Source: Lantana camara | Lineage: Eukaryota > Streptophyta > Magnoliopsida > Lamiales > Verbenaceae | Assembly (NCBI GenBank): GCA_037501455.1 | Contig: CM074856.1 | Location: 22,217,001-22,281,000, forward strand | Direction: 5' to 3' | DNA length: 64,000 bases | Shown: positions 23,232 to 35,289 of the stretch, one piece after another | Numbering within the stretch: the first letter of the stretch is position 1 | Layout of the letters: each line of letters begins with the position of its first letter | The notes under the pieces: model-generated | Told to the model about the DNA's origin: nothing | The model's input: only the letters and a program-made list of their open reading frames with translations | Database searches by the model: none | Position numbers and translations under genes: made by a program

Positions 23232-26200
23232 TATAGCACCCCGCACGTGAGGCACCACATCCCCCGCACTATGGCTCAACACGAGTAACAAAATGGGAAG
23301 TCTGCACCCGTATCAAACCATAGCGAACGGGAGACAAACAAAACGAATCTCCTAAGCTAGGCGGAACTTAGACCCTGCAAAAAAAAAACCAACCAACGAA
23401 ACAGATTGCAGCGGAAAAATTAAAATCCAAACACATGCATTGGCCACGGGCCTGCAGGAATTAAACACACGAACCACAAGCAGACTTGGGCTCCTCAGGC
23501 CTCTTTTAACTCATAACAAAGCCCCGGGAAGGCCAATTCAATAACAAATCCATAGAGATTCAAATTCATAACTTACAAGGTCGAATCAGACATAATTTAA
23601 ATACATATGCGAGTGCAGAGACTCTTCTAACTTGACTTGACCGACTCAAAGACTCAACACAACTCCGCCTAGCTCGAAACTCCAACGCCAAACCTGCACA
23701 CTAAAAAGTTGGGGAGGGAGAGGGTCAGTCTACAACTCGACTGAGTGAGGGCTACCCACACACGCTATATATATATAGGAGCAAAGCATATTCCAATCAC
23801 ACACAGTTCGTGAACTTGGGGATAGTTTTTGCACACCAAAGTTTTGCCCGTGATACATACATATAGGAATTCTTAACCAAAACCGAACGAATTGAAGCTT
23901 CAAGGACCCATATCATATCAAATCATATCAAAGCATACCGAATAAAATCAAATCAAATCATAACCATTCATGTCAATTCATATCAATTCTTATCTTTCAT
24001 ATTCAAAAGATCCATATTTTATCATAGTTAAGAATCTATCCCCGTTTCACGAACCTTGACAAAGCAAACATGCAAAACTCAGCGGGTACGAGTAACAATT
24101 CCCCATCCAGGGCTCCTCATACAAATCGTGCAATCAAACATATCAATCAATCATGCATAACAATCATATACCTCCTTCTCCGGTGATGAAAGGGTTGCGC
24201 GACCCAAACCATCCAATCAGACGAGGGGAGCGCGAACACTCAACCCTCAGGTTCCCATCACCCAACCAAACCTCCTGGTGGGTTCTGGGTTAGTCCTAAC
24301 AATCATGTGGAGAGTGAGCACAGGGTTAATCGGCCACCCCTATGGTCGTCCCGGGTCACCCTTACCCACACCTCCTGGGCCTCAATCATCATTCATTCAT
24401 TCATTCCTAACCCGCTACTAATCAGAAAGTAACATATGTAAGATACATACTTTACCTTGCCACAACCACGCTTTACATACCTCTCTGTGTCAAATCCTTA
24501 GCATATTCCTTTGCTCGTATCTCCCGGCTCATACGAGGCACACGGTTTGGAGCGTGGTTTAGCATTACCAATCATAATGAATCAAATCAAATTAAATCAA
24601 GCATACGTAGGCTTGTACATTGCTCATCATACTTGGAAACGTATTACTATTTACAAATTTCATATCTCGCACATATTTACGTATAATAAAGGTCATAGTT
24701 CGCATACTTTGAAAATGGGCACATTCATAGGGTTTAACTATAACCTAACCTAACCTTACACCGACGAAGCCAGGAACCAAACACGTGATTCACCCTGGAA
24801 TCAAAACGGATTACGAAACACCACTCCGGGTGCACCTGAACAAACTGAAGACAAGATATAAGGCTTAGACTCAGAATGAACCACATAGACGCACGGCATA
24901 TGTGCATGTACTCAAAGTATGCAAATACATAGGCAAATCTTATTTTCAAACCAAATCCATGCAATTCCAGACATTACATAACCCATCATAATCATTTATA
25001 ATCATATATCACGTTCATGGGCGCAATTAAGGCATAACACGAGATAGGGATACATAACAAAGTGTAAATATATTTCGTGCAAACAAATCACATTACTTGA
25101 GGAACATATAATGCATATGAGAACAAATACATAAACACCAACATGACAAAACAAGTTAAGATCAAGTTTGGAGGTGGAAAAGTACGAGAAAAACGGAATA
25201 AAAACACAAAAAAGGGGTTCCGAGTGAAAACGGGGCAAAAACTGACAGATTTTCAAAATGGACAAGCTGTGGGAAAACGATCATAACTTGAGTTTGAGAA
25301 ATGGGAATTAAGTTTTGTTTTTTGGAAATGAAACTACACACATAGATCTTTCGAATGGTATGTGGATCAAGTTATGGTTCAAAGCGAGTCGAAAATGGCG
25401 GTGGTTTGAAGTTGAACGAGTGAAGAATCTCGACGAAGTGGCGATACAAAAAATAATTGATAATATCTCACAAATGGGAAAAGATAATGAGGTGATTCCA
25501 ATTGGAGGTGGTTCTAGACTTCAAGAGGTTTTCAACGGTTCAAAAATTAGGTCAATCCGAGGTTGTATGAGGGAGTAACCGGCCGGGGAAAAATAAATCA
25601 GAAATTTACCCCGGTCGGGGAGAGTAGGTGCAGAAACCTCTCTGCACTAAACTACCCACCCGGGTAGTTTTGTGTGCAAAAATCTACCCGCCCGGGTAGA
25701 TGTTCTGGGCAGAAGAAACGTAGCAGAATAGGGCTAAACACGGGAAAAAGTAAAAATGATCAAAGCCACCTCAAATCTCAACCAAAGCACTTAAAATTCA
25801 AGGCATAAGTTCATGTATGCATGCTCTAACATATATCCCAAAATCAAGCCATGAAACCAAGTATTTAAGAAGTTGTCATTTTCATCTTCTTCAAACTCCA
25901 TTAATGGAGTGGTATGCAATACTCACCCAACAACCAAAATTACATCAAAGAAGCATCAAATGAACTCAAGGAAACATCATATCTCAATCTTAAATCAAGT
26001 AGTTCAAAAATGAAAGCATGGATCAAAATTTTCATATAAAAGTCACTATTCATCATCTTCCCCACAGAGGCACTTAGGCAAGTATTCAAGTTGTAAGATA
26101 TACGTAGAATTAAAGCACGTAACGAGAGGAATACAATGGTTACCTTAGGTCGTTGATCGGACGGTTGGATCTCGAGAACCCGAGCTCAAAGGGTTTATGG

Positions 26201-26726
26201 GCAAAAGGGGGTGTTTGCTTCTCTTCCTCTTCCTCTTCCTCTTCCTCTTCCTCTTCCTTTTCCTTGTTTGTACGTGAAAATGAGGGAGAGAGATGAACTT
26301 GGCTCCTTTTTGGGGCTGAGTTAAACGGTTCGGATTAGCGGGTCGGGTCAAAAGGGATCCGGTCCACTCGGATCGAATTTTAAAACGGTAGGGGTATCAA
26401 ATGGCTTTAGAAAATTAAAAGGTTAATTTTATCGAATCCAAATCATTGAAATGGACTCAATGGTAAGGTTAGAATTCGAATTCGAATTCTCGAACTCAAG
26501 GTAGCCACGAAGGCCCTAAAACACCCTAATTAAAAATTAGGTTCCTAACGAGCAATTATTGGACAATTGAGTCCAAGAACAATTTAAATAAATTCTAAAG
26601 CACACATAACAAAAATAGAGTTACATGTTGACACGTAGGCATGTGATTCACTTAAATCACGTAAATACCAAATTAAAACTCTCACGTGACCTCGTACCTG
26701 GCTTGCCAGAAAACTGGGGTGTCACA
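23232..26726 (-). repeat. 5' LTR of the LARD-like element (3.5 kb)
   Basis: It begins tatagcaccccgc (TG of the inner end changed to TA) and ends ggggtgtcaca at 26726, followed by ATTCA. It is collinear with the left LTR over its whole length. The palindrome module is at about 25576-25702 and the expanded (CTTCCT)n run at 26219-26268. Confidence 0.93.
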
Positions 26727-27403
26727 ATTCATTTAGACCATAAACCTTAACAAACTCTCAAGAATTCACAATTATACACATATATACATATAGGTACCAA
26801 ACCTTAACTTGGAAGGAAGAAAAGAAGGGGATGAAGAAGAGAGTGTCTTGAGCTTGATTCTTAAAGAAAAATGGCTTGAAGTCTCGCTCCCCTAGCTTCC
26901 TTGTCCAACCGAATGAAAAGGGTGAAGGAATGGGTGTGTGTATCTTATGTTTGCTCTTGTGAAATGAAGGAAAAAGAGAAGGAATGCAGATGTGTATGTA
27001 TATCGTGTGAAAGAAGGAGGAAAAGGGGAAACTTGTAAGCTAGCCCCTCCATTATTCAAAGTCATTCAATCAAGTTCCTAATTTATGAAAGTTACACTTT
27101 AGTCCTTATCAAATCTTCAATTAAGACCACGAGTTTAATAAACTCTCAATTAAGGACAATTAGACACCAAATTTTCAATTAGAAACAATTGGAGACATAA
27201 TCATGCTTGGGAATTTAAAGTTATGGATCATATAATTCGAATCATGAATTAAATCATTAAAATTCAATTAATTTATAAAGATACGAATTAAATAAATTAA
27301 ATTGCGCAATCAAAACATATAAAATGAAAATTAAATAACCGAAATCTCAAAATTCACACGTGTGGCGCACGTACCTGCACGATCGAAAACTCGGGGTGTC
27401 GCA
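26727..27403 (-). mobile_element. Reversed gypsy LTR 5' end, right of LARD insertion
   Basis: This continues the LTR left at 15894 after the duplicated ATTCA. It ends 'cgaaaactcggggtgtcgca', the minus-strand start TGCGACACCCCGAG. It forms the older host of the LARD-like element. Confidence 0.8.
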
Positions 27404-28510
27404 TATATGACTTATGTGAATCCGATTAACATGTTTCGATCTGTTTGACCCATTTGGATCCATTCTCATTTGGATTCATTTGACCCACTTGGTTCCATTT
27501 AGATTCATTTAACTCATTTTAGATTTATTTGACCCACTTGGATTCATTTAACCCATTTTAAATCCACTTGGATCTATTTGACCCATTTGGATCCGTTGAA
27601 TCCATTTGTCTCATTTGAATCTATTTGACCTATTTTAGATCCGTTTGGATCCTTTTGACACATTTGAATCCGTTTGAACCATTTTGAATCTATTTGATCC
27701 ATTTGAATCCATTAACATGTTAGGAATATACGAGTAAAACATGTGAAATGGGTCAAAATGAGTCCAAAACTAGCTAAACAATCCAGGATGGACCACACGA
27801 GTTGAAAATAGGTCAAATCGGTTGAAATACGGGTAAAACGGGTCCAAAATGAGTCTAAATGGGTCCAAAATATGTCAAATAGGTTTAAAAATGAGGAAAA
27901 CAGGTCTAAGATAGGCCAAATAGGTTGATAAACAGTTGAAATGGATCCAAAATAGATCAAACGGATAAAGAACGATTAAAACGGGTTTTAAATAGGTTAA
28001 ACGGGTAAAAACAGTTAAAATTGATAAAAAAATGGTTGAACTAGATTTAAAATGGGTTGAACGAGTTGAAAAACGATTGAAATGAGTCCAAAATAGGCCG
28101 AACCGGTAAAAAACGATTGAAATGGGTTTAAAATAGGCTAAACGGGTAAAAAAAACGGTTGAAATTGTCCTAAAATAGGTCGAACGATTCGAAAAATGAT
28201 TAAAATAAGTCTAAAATGGGTCGAACAGATCAAAAAACGATCGAAGTGGATTGAAAATAGGTCAAACGGATAAAAAACGATTGAAATGGGTCTAGAAAAG
28301 GTTGAATAGGACGAAAAACGGTTAAAATTAATCTAAAATCAATCAAACGGATTGAAAAACGGTTGAAACAAGTCCGTAATGTGTAAAATAGGTCCAAAAA
28401 GGATCAAACACTTCAAAAACGGGTACAAAATATTCAAAAATGAATAAAATAGGTTAATTAAGTCCAAAATAAGTCAAATGGGTCTAGAGTTAAGACGAAC
28501 AAATTTAGAC
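27404..28510. repeat. Degenerate minisatellite in inverted arrangement
   Basis: 27415-27715 is built of ~19-20 nt units like ATTTGGATCCATTTGACCC. From about 27735 to 28500 the complementary units run on the same strand (GGGTCAAAATGAGTCC, then a ~39-40 bp period around AAAACGATTGAAATGGGT). The two halves meet near 27716-27735 (aacatgttaggaatatacg). There is no coding frame beyond chance. Confidence 0.85.
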
Positions 28511-29014
28511 CAGAATTTGGATAGTGTATGGATAAATGGGTATTGGGTATATTTTGAATCTGCGTGTAGACCCATACCCATTAAAAGAATAAATTGAATT
28601 TAAGTGTAGGCCTAGATCTAGATAAAATATTTGGATCTGGGATTGGATATTTTATAATTTTATTGGGTCTAAACCTGAATAACGTCCGCCCATTTACAGG
28701 CCTACATCTATCCAGCTCTATACCTATATTCGTTCATCATGGTTTTTAACCTTTAAAATACAAGATCAGACCCCAATGCAAATAACAAGGTAAAATCTTA
28801 CAAAGTTACTCTCTCTTGCTGCGGTAAGTCATTCTGTAAACAATTGGCGACAAAAGAGAGAAAAAGCTTACATAAATGAATATTATAAAACTGAGCAAGA
28901 AAAATACAGTATAAATTTGTTATAGTTGACTAATCCAGGAAACGTAGCTCAGTTAAGCTCACTGTAAGTACCATGGGTAAAGTATTGTTGTTGGGGAGCA
29001 TATATATGTTTGTT
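28511..29014. other. CYP22 3' flank; no gene seen
   Basis: There is AT-rich unique-looking DNA between the minisatellite and the cyclophilin stop codon. It should hold the 3' UTR and polyadenylation site of the minus-strand gene. No clear AATAAA was singled out. Confidence 0.5.
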
Positions 29015-32000
29015 CTACATCTCTCCACACTCGGCAATAACACAGGCAAGCTTAGGTCGGTTGTTGGGTCCGGTGGCTACATTCTCTATCTTCCTTATGA
29101 CCAGAAGACCATCTCCAATCACACGCTGCACAACGGAACATCACAATTTTCAGCTCACAACATTTCTCTGACTACCAATATTCAAAAGAATAGATAACAT
29201 GGCTGAGAGTGTGTGTAGACTGTAGAAAAGCTCCTCAAAAGTTTTTGCTATTTCTTTTACTACAAGAGCTTACAGGCCCGAAAAATAAGATGGTTGGGGT
29301 TTATAAAGTATAAATTAACACTGCTGAAGAAGTGATTATGGTCATTACTATACCAAACACTGCTAAAGCTTATAGCAAAAAAATCTGACAAGTTATTGTT
29401 TCTTATCTTATCCAAACACCTTGACAACTTACTTTTAAACTTTTAAAAGTCCTTCAAGATATTGTTTCTTTTAGTTTACACCAAAAATCTTGACAGTTTA
29501 ATTTTAAAATAAGATGGGAGCATAACATCTTGGGAGCTCTTAGAAGTAAGCTTGTCATATATTGTTGTGAGAAGCACAGGGGGGTGCTCGCAACAACTAT
29601 GAAAAAGCAAAATTAAAAGGTTTGCAGAAGTTGAAAGCATCCTATAGGAATCTTCTAACTTCTGCACGTTTTGAAACTTGAAAACAGAGTAACACATACC
29701 CCGAAAACCACGTGTTTGTTGTCAAGCCAGTCGCACTTTGCACAGGTTAAGAAGAACTGCCATAGAGAAATTTGCACAATAAGAGTAATGTACAGAATCA
29801 TAGGCATCATCAAGTAGTACTCCTAAGAGAAGGTGAGACATTGAGCCACATATTTTTTAAGTAAACTAACATATTTTTTCAGTAAACTAAGAAATCTCTC
29901 CAAAGGCTGAGATCTCTTACCTCTCATTAGAGATTCCATAACAGTGGGTTTAAAAAGATCAATATTTTATCTGTGTAATATCAACTGCTCAATAGAAGGT
30001 CATAGCTAAATTATTTTCACATAGCTGTCTTCTCAGTTCACTTTGACATGGGCAATAATTTTTTCAGAAGACAAACCTTAGAATATACATGTATATAAGG
30101 AGTTAAAAAAAAATTTGTTTTGTTACCTGACACCCATTCGAATTAGGCCCACTATTTGCCTGCCAAATATAATAAGATAAAACTAATCAGAACCAAAATG
30201 CTATACATAATCTTCCGTATGTAGAAAACTTCAAATGATGATCTTTTGACCAATGGCAAAATGACACATGTTAGCATGCCAGGACAAAAAATGACTAGTT
30301 TAAAAGCATCAACATGCAGCAAAACTAAGAAATAAAAACGAGAAAATCTAATAGGCACCTTCACATAAGAGAAATTGAGCAGAATAACGATTCACAGGAT
30401 TCATATAAGAATTCAATTTTTACATTGTGCATGGTTATTAAATGTCAACATCTGAAGCCCCAATATTTAGGTTTACATTTGCAGGTAATCCAAATCTTAA
30501 ACAATGATTATTGAGTTCAAAAGGATACACAATTCCTAACAGTTCAACACTGATCAAGTTAATGGATTCTTCGTTTTGGCATGACATAATTTGACGCAAC
30601 TGCCTCAACCATGAAACGACAATACATGATCCATTTTAGACAAAAATGACATACCATCGATAGTAGGCCAGGTCCAGTGTGCTTTGCTATAAAATTTTCA
30701 TCGTCAAACTTACTTCCATATATGGATACACATCCACTGCCATCACCCTGCCAATTAAGTGAAAATCAGGTAAAATATGGACTACATAACATAGTTCAAG
30801 TGTAAAGCTAGTTGGAGCATCTTAAGTACATTATGCTTCTAGATACTAAAGTGATTATACTCAATAATGTGATTATCAGATATTCTTGGCTTTCTCAAAA
30901 TGGGTTCAACTTATTGAGTTGGACTGATCACTGAATGAACTTCTTGGACTATGAATTCTAAACGGGAAGAGTTTATATGAGTTACAAGTACAGCACATGC
31001 ACCACAATATGGTGTTTCCTTCATAACAAATTTCCTTTTAACAAATCCTTTTCAAAGCAGTAACTTCATTAACGCAAGCAACATATCCATGGAAAGAGGA
31101 AGACATGAGAAAGATGATTAGACCTTCAGAAAATCACCAGCTTGAATCATGAAATCCTTAATCACTCTATGGAACTGGCAACCCTTGTACCCAACAGGTA
31201 ATCCAGCTTTCCTGTTAATTTAAACCAGCAAAGCAGAAAAGACAACTAGATGTAAACATCACCAGAAAGAAAGATTTTTCAACTTGGAAGTACTTGAATA
31301 TCCTATAACAGTATTTCTTGTCCTTAAGTTCAAAACTCCATATACTGATTGAGATGCTGAAGCTGAACTATATAAAACAGAAAGCAAATAATATAAAAAG
31401 TCCTGGATGATTCAATAAAAGTACCAAGTTATAAAAGTAAAACAAGTGACTGGAGAATTACAAACCTGTATTCGCCTGTACAGAACTGTCTGGAAAAAAG
31501 GTGAACAAGGAAATTGCTTAGTTAAAAAGTGTACCACTTAAACTTAAAGTGAAAAAGAAACAGAAGCAAAAGAAAGAAAAACAATGCAACCAGTAACATT
31601 ACAGGCTATTATCACGAAAGTCAAAGAACATCACTACCAACAATATATGAGCTTTAAAATAGCAAAAGCATTCAATCAGGGGAAACTTTCAAACAGCCTC
31701 TCTCAGTCACTAAACTTGGAGGTTCCCAGGGACAATGGTGGTGATTCTCATTAACTGACTTCAAAAAGAAGGATGCATTATGGGCCAATACACAAACATA
31801 TTTTCTCCCTTCAGCGCAGATATAAACTAAAACTACATATAACTTCATATAGAAACTAATAAAAGTCAGTACGAGTGTCCAACAGAACTTCAAATGTGGA
31901 CCGCTCATTTGATTCAGCTCAGATATATGAAATCGGCAGCACAATCCCTTCATTCCCCTCTATTATGGACATTTTCCAAAGGTAAACCCGATGAGTTAAA

Positions 32001-33023
32001 TCCGGATTAATAAACTCATTACATGTTATTCATATAAACCTCTTCTCTAATGCAAAACTGTCATGAAACATGAAAACATCAAAACAGGGAAGGAGAGGGC
32101 AAGGAGAGGGAGAGACTGAGATCCAAATATAAAACAGACAGCGTACAGAATACAAGGATCTGGAAACCTTTGCACCAAAATACAACGAAATTTCGCTCGT
32201 TAACCATTTTTTGCTTTCAATCTATATCATATTTCTTACTGATGGCTCTATTCATCTCAACAATAACTTGGATGTTATCCTCTATACATGCTTTTTGACT
32301 GCTACCACTACAATGCAAAACTTAACACAGAGTTGGAAACAAAGTGAAGACAAGGACATTGGAAACCATGACCGAACTGAGGTACTGATGCAAGTACCTT
32401 TTCTTCTAAATAAGGTTTATTCATATCTGAAAAAGGTGGACAATAAGTTCTACCAAAGTTAAAAACCTTCAAAATATACAACCCCAGGGAAACTCAGAAC
32501 AAAATTCACTACATTCATCCCAAAATTTAACCAAACTTAGCCAATGCAGCAATTCGTGCATATATCTAGCCATCTCCTTTCCACGTCTTGATACCAATCA
32601 CCTTCCCACCACATTTGATCATTCATAGCATACCTTAATACTATACAAACACATAATGCAAAGAGAAACATCAATGAATACTTAAGATCCACACATACTT
32701 ACAATCTTTTCCATTACATAAAAGATAAGCTATAAATAAATACGAGGATTTGCAACTTATGGTTTATCGTCTGAAAAGGAACTGCAAAAAATTACGTAAA
32801 ACGAATATAAATAGAAGCATGTTATCTAGGTGGCGCGTTGGTATTACCGGAAATTTTCTGCAGTTTTGGGGGTAACATCAGCAAAGAGCTCCATCTTGAT
32901 ACGACCAGCAGGAATATTGCCAATAGTAACATCAAAGAAGACGATGGGGTTTTTAGGGTTTGGCGGCCTCTGGTGCCACTCCACCGCCGGTCCTCCTCCA
33001 TTAGCGCCGCCTCCCGACGCCAT
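29015..33023 (-). CDS. CYP22: Peptidyl-prolyl cis-trans isomerase, CYP22/PPIH-type cyclophilin
   Basis: There are seven exons on the minus strand, all with GT-AG introns: 33023-32848, 31489-31466, 31211-31124, 30747-30655, 30159-30127, 29756-29700, 29125-29015; total 582 nt, 193 residues. The start is [20 protein letters not shown] and the stop TAG follows CGEM. It is a single cyclophilin domain. The catalytic residues known for cyclophilins are present: R82, F87 and Q90 in [12 protein letters not shown]138 and F140 in GCQFF, W148 and H153 in [12 protein letters not shown]. The N-terminal [19 protein letters not shown] and internal [11 protein letters not shown] fit the plant CYP22 class, orthologous to human PPIH (U4/U6-60K-associated, tri-snRNP), so a nuclear splicing role is expected. 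Exon 2 is only 24 nt. Family identity is certain; the CYP22 subclass is recalled, not searched. Confidence 0.93.
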
Positions 33024-33231
33024 CGACAGATTATTGAGTTTCTTCTTACAGCTTCTACTAAAGCGAACAACTTTAGAAGGGGAGGTTCTTTCTAGAAAAC
33101 TGCTCAGAGTGTTGAAACTTAATTCATTTGTTCAGGGCACTGCCGTACTAAAATAGTAAAATGGGCTGTTCGTTGGGAATTTAATTTTGGAACTATTAAT
33201 TCGAAATCATAATAATTTTAAATTAGAAAAA
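33024..33231 (-). promoter_or_regulatory. CYP22 5' UTR/proximal promoter
   Basis: There are about 210 bp between the CYP22 ATG and the TSD of the Pack-MULE. The stretch is purine/pyrimidine mixed without an obvious TATA box at a fixed distance. The Pack-MULE now forms the upstream boundary, so part of the former promoter has been displaced. Confidence 0.45.
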
Positions 33232-33232
33232 C

Positions 33233-33352
33233 GGAAAATCCTAAATAACTCCCCCACCCATTGGTCCAATTTCCTTCAACTCCCCCATTTTTATTCTCTC
33301 CCCACTAACTCCCCAACATACTTTATAAATCTCCTTTTACTCCCTATTTTGG
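33233..33352 (+). repeat. Left TIR of the Pack-MULE
   Basis: It is collinear with the reverse complement of 35637-35756 at roughly two thirds identity by eye, including CATTTTTA and CTAACTCCCCAA blocks. Confidence 0.8.
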
Positions 33353-33422
33353 CTGAATTTACGAAGATGCCCTTCAAGCTTATTAATTTTCCTCACAAAC
33401 ACTTCTAATTTCTTAATTAAAT

Positions 33423-33426
<4 letters not shown>

Positions 33427-33462
<36 letters not shown>
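33427..33462. repeat. (AT)n microsatellite
   Basis: AT run immediately before the atpG-derived segment. Confidence 0.95.
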
Positions 33463-33465
<3 letters not shown>

Positions 33466-33497
33466 CACTGAAATTTTGTGAGTTGAATGGGAAATTC

Positions 33498-33821
33498 ATG
33501 GATGAGAGAGACGTCGCCATTAGGGAGAAGCTGAACAGCGTGAAGGACACCTCCGGCGAGGTGAAGCAGCTCGAGGAGCAGGCGGCGGCGGTGATGAGGG
33601 CGGCGAGGGCGGAGATCGCGGCAGCGCTGAACAAGATGAAGAAGGAAACGCAGATTGAGGTAGAGGAGAAGCAGGCGGAGTGGAGGAAGAAAGTGGAGGC
33701 GAAGCTGCAAGAGGCGTTGGCGAGCTTGGAGACGCAGAGGGACGAGACTGTGAAGGCTCTTGATGCGCAGATTGCTGCTCTTAGTCTGGAGATTGTCAAG
33801 AAGGTGCTCCCTGTTTCTTGA
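33498..33821 (+). pseudogene. atpG: atpG fragment: C-terminal half of chloroplast ATP synthase subunit b'
   Basis: The open frame (from an in-frame ATG at 33498, upstream in-frame to 33483) reads [22 protein letters not shown], then [22 protein letters not shown] and ends [14 protein letters not shown]. This is the soluble helical stalk of CFo subunit b' (nuclear atpG), which holds the stator of the thylakoid ATP synthase. The transit peptide and the single N-terminal membrane helix are missing: homology starts abruptly at about 33486 next to an (AT)n tract. The frame has no stop or shift over 108 codons and is far more GC-rich than its surroundings. It lies inside a Pack-MULE, so it is best called a captured gene fragment. 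Without membrane anchor and plastid signal it cannot replace atpG; expression is unknown. Confidence 0.88.
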
Positions 33822-33995
33822 AAATAAAATTTTCATCTTTACTGTGTAGCCCTTTTGTATTTGTAGTTAATTGAGGTCAAGAATTGTTGTATAATTGTTG
33901 AATGATGGAAATAATAATGCATTATAGTATCACACGGCATACCATTCGTACTAATTCAGTAATTGTACGTATCCTTTGTTGCGATGACACATCTT

Positions 33996-34556
33996 TCTTC
34001 ATCTCGTATACACTTGTGAATATGTTCGTACATAAATGGTCGAATGCCGCATCTAATCGGTCATATCTCGTATAATTTCTGGAAAACAATCTCGTACACA
34101 CTTATCAATATGTTCGTACATAAATGGCCGAATGCCGCATCTAATTGGCCATATCTCATATAATTTCTGGAAAACAATCTCGTATACACTTATCAATATG
34201 TTGGTACATGCATCTAATTTGTCATATCTCGTATAATTTCTGGAAAACAATCTCGTACACACTTATCAATATGTTCGTACATAAATGGCCGAATGCCGCA
34301 TCTAATTGGCCATATCTCGTATAATTTCTGGAAAACAATCTCGTATACACTTATCAATATGTTGGTACATGCATCTAATTTGCCATATCTCGTATAATTT
34401 CTGGAAAACAATCTCGTACACACTTATCAATATGTTCGTACATAAATGGCCAAATACCGCATCTAATTGGCCATATCTCGTATAATTTCTGGAAAACAAT
34501 CTCGTATACACTTATCAATATGTTGGTACATGCATCTAATTTGTCATATCTCGTAC
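33996..34556. repeat. Satellite-like tandem array, 88 + 73 bp units
   Basis: Two unit types start with catatctcgtataatttctgg. The long type (88 bp) contains 'aaatggccgaatgccgcatctaattggc'-like sequence; the short type (73 bp) lacks it. The order from 34062 is long, short, long, short, long, short, giving a 161-bp higher-order period, preceded by a partial long unit. The minus-strand frames within it are repeat artefacts. Confidence 0.9.
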
Positions 34557-34781
34557 AACAAACACAAGTCACCACAACAAACACAAGTCAATACATCAAA
34601 CACAAGTCACCACAACTGAAAGCCATACTCCACGAATCTCGGGAATCAGAAGCTATAGCCTCAGATTGGGGTGTAAGTGACGTTCTCGCATCTTCTCCTC
34701 GGTACCTAACAAGGCTGCCAAACAAAACAATGTAGCAAAATGCAACAGGTCAGTTTCATCATTGTAGCAAAATACAACATT

Positions 34782-35246
34782 TTAGCAAAATACAAAGTAC
34801 CTGAACCCAGTCGATCCCATATGCTCGGTTTCATCATCCCTATCAGTGGCCTTAATATCAACATATGTCAAATTGAACGTTTTATGTAGATCAATCATGT
34901 TATAAACATCTTCATCACTCAATAACCTAACTTCATGATCCTTAGCATGAGGCGCAGTGTAGGTCAATCTTAATTCATTCATGTTTACCTCAGGCCAACA
35001 ACCACATACAATTATCTTCAAAGTCGTCAAATTAAAGTCGACCCTAATTGAGATTACCTGCATTTTGTGATTATAACGAATACCACCAAGAAGACGCACA
35101 GGTGTGCTGCATTCACCAACTTCATGTGGGCTACCCATGTCTAATGCCGAAACAGAGGCAACAATTAATTCAGCAAACTGAGCTAAAAAATGGTGAAAGG
35201 AAAGAATTAATTCAGAGGCAACAATTAATTGCCGAAACAGAGGCAA
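34782..35246 (-). pseudogene. MULE transposase N-terminal fragment (MURA-like)
   Basis: A minus-strand frame reads VRLLSDEDVYNMIDLHKTF after ELRLTYTAPHAKDHE. This resembles the PB1-like N-terminal region found in plant MuDR transposases before the catalytic domain (family knowledge). The catalytic and zinc-finger parts are absent. It supports the MULE origin of the 33232-35756 element. Confidence 0.55.
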
Positions 35247-35289
35247 AATTAATTCAGAAATTGCCTGAGATTAGCAACGAGGGGAGTCA

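Larger units (their letters stand above)
15895..26726 (-). mobile_element. Complete LARD-like LTR retrotransposon, 10.8 kb
   Basis: Two near-identical LTRs (15895-19754 and 23232-26726) flank a 3.5 kb internal region. ATTCA stands on both sides (15890-15894 and 26727-26731). On the minus strand the order is 5' LTR (right), 8-nt gap, iMet-like PBS (23212-23223), internal domain, purine tract next to 19755, 3' LTR (left). No gag, protease, RT or integrase frame is visible in the internal part in any frame; its longest open stretches are below about 85 codons and unrecognised. Long LTRs plus a ~3.5 kb non-coding core match the definition of a LARD (large retrotransposon derivative), so it would depend on an autonomous gypsy relative for proteins. 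By eye the LTRs differ by only a few percent plus indels, suggesting fairly recent insertion. Confidence 0.92.

Noticed and set aside
31672..31953. 93-codon minus-strand frame
   Set aside because: It is intronic in CYP22 and lacks homology to cyclophilin or to any known domain.
32211..32462. 83-codon plus-strand frame
   Set aside because: It lies within intron 1 of CYP22 on the opposite strand and has no recognisable motif.
33417..33836. 125-139 codon minus-strand frames opposite atpG
   Set aside because: They are the reverse frames of the GC-rich atpG fragment and run into the (AT)n tract; no independent motif.
33996..34556. CRISPR-like regular repeat
   Set aside because: Units are contiguous tandem repeats of 88 and 73 bp without spacers, in a plant nuclear contig.
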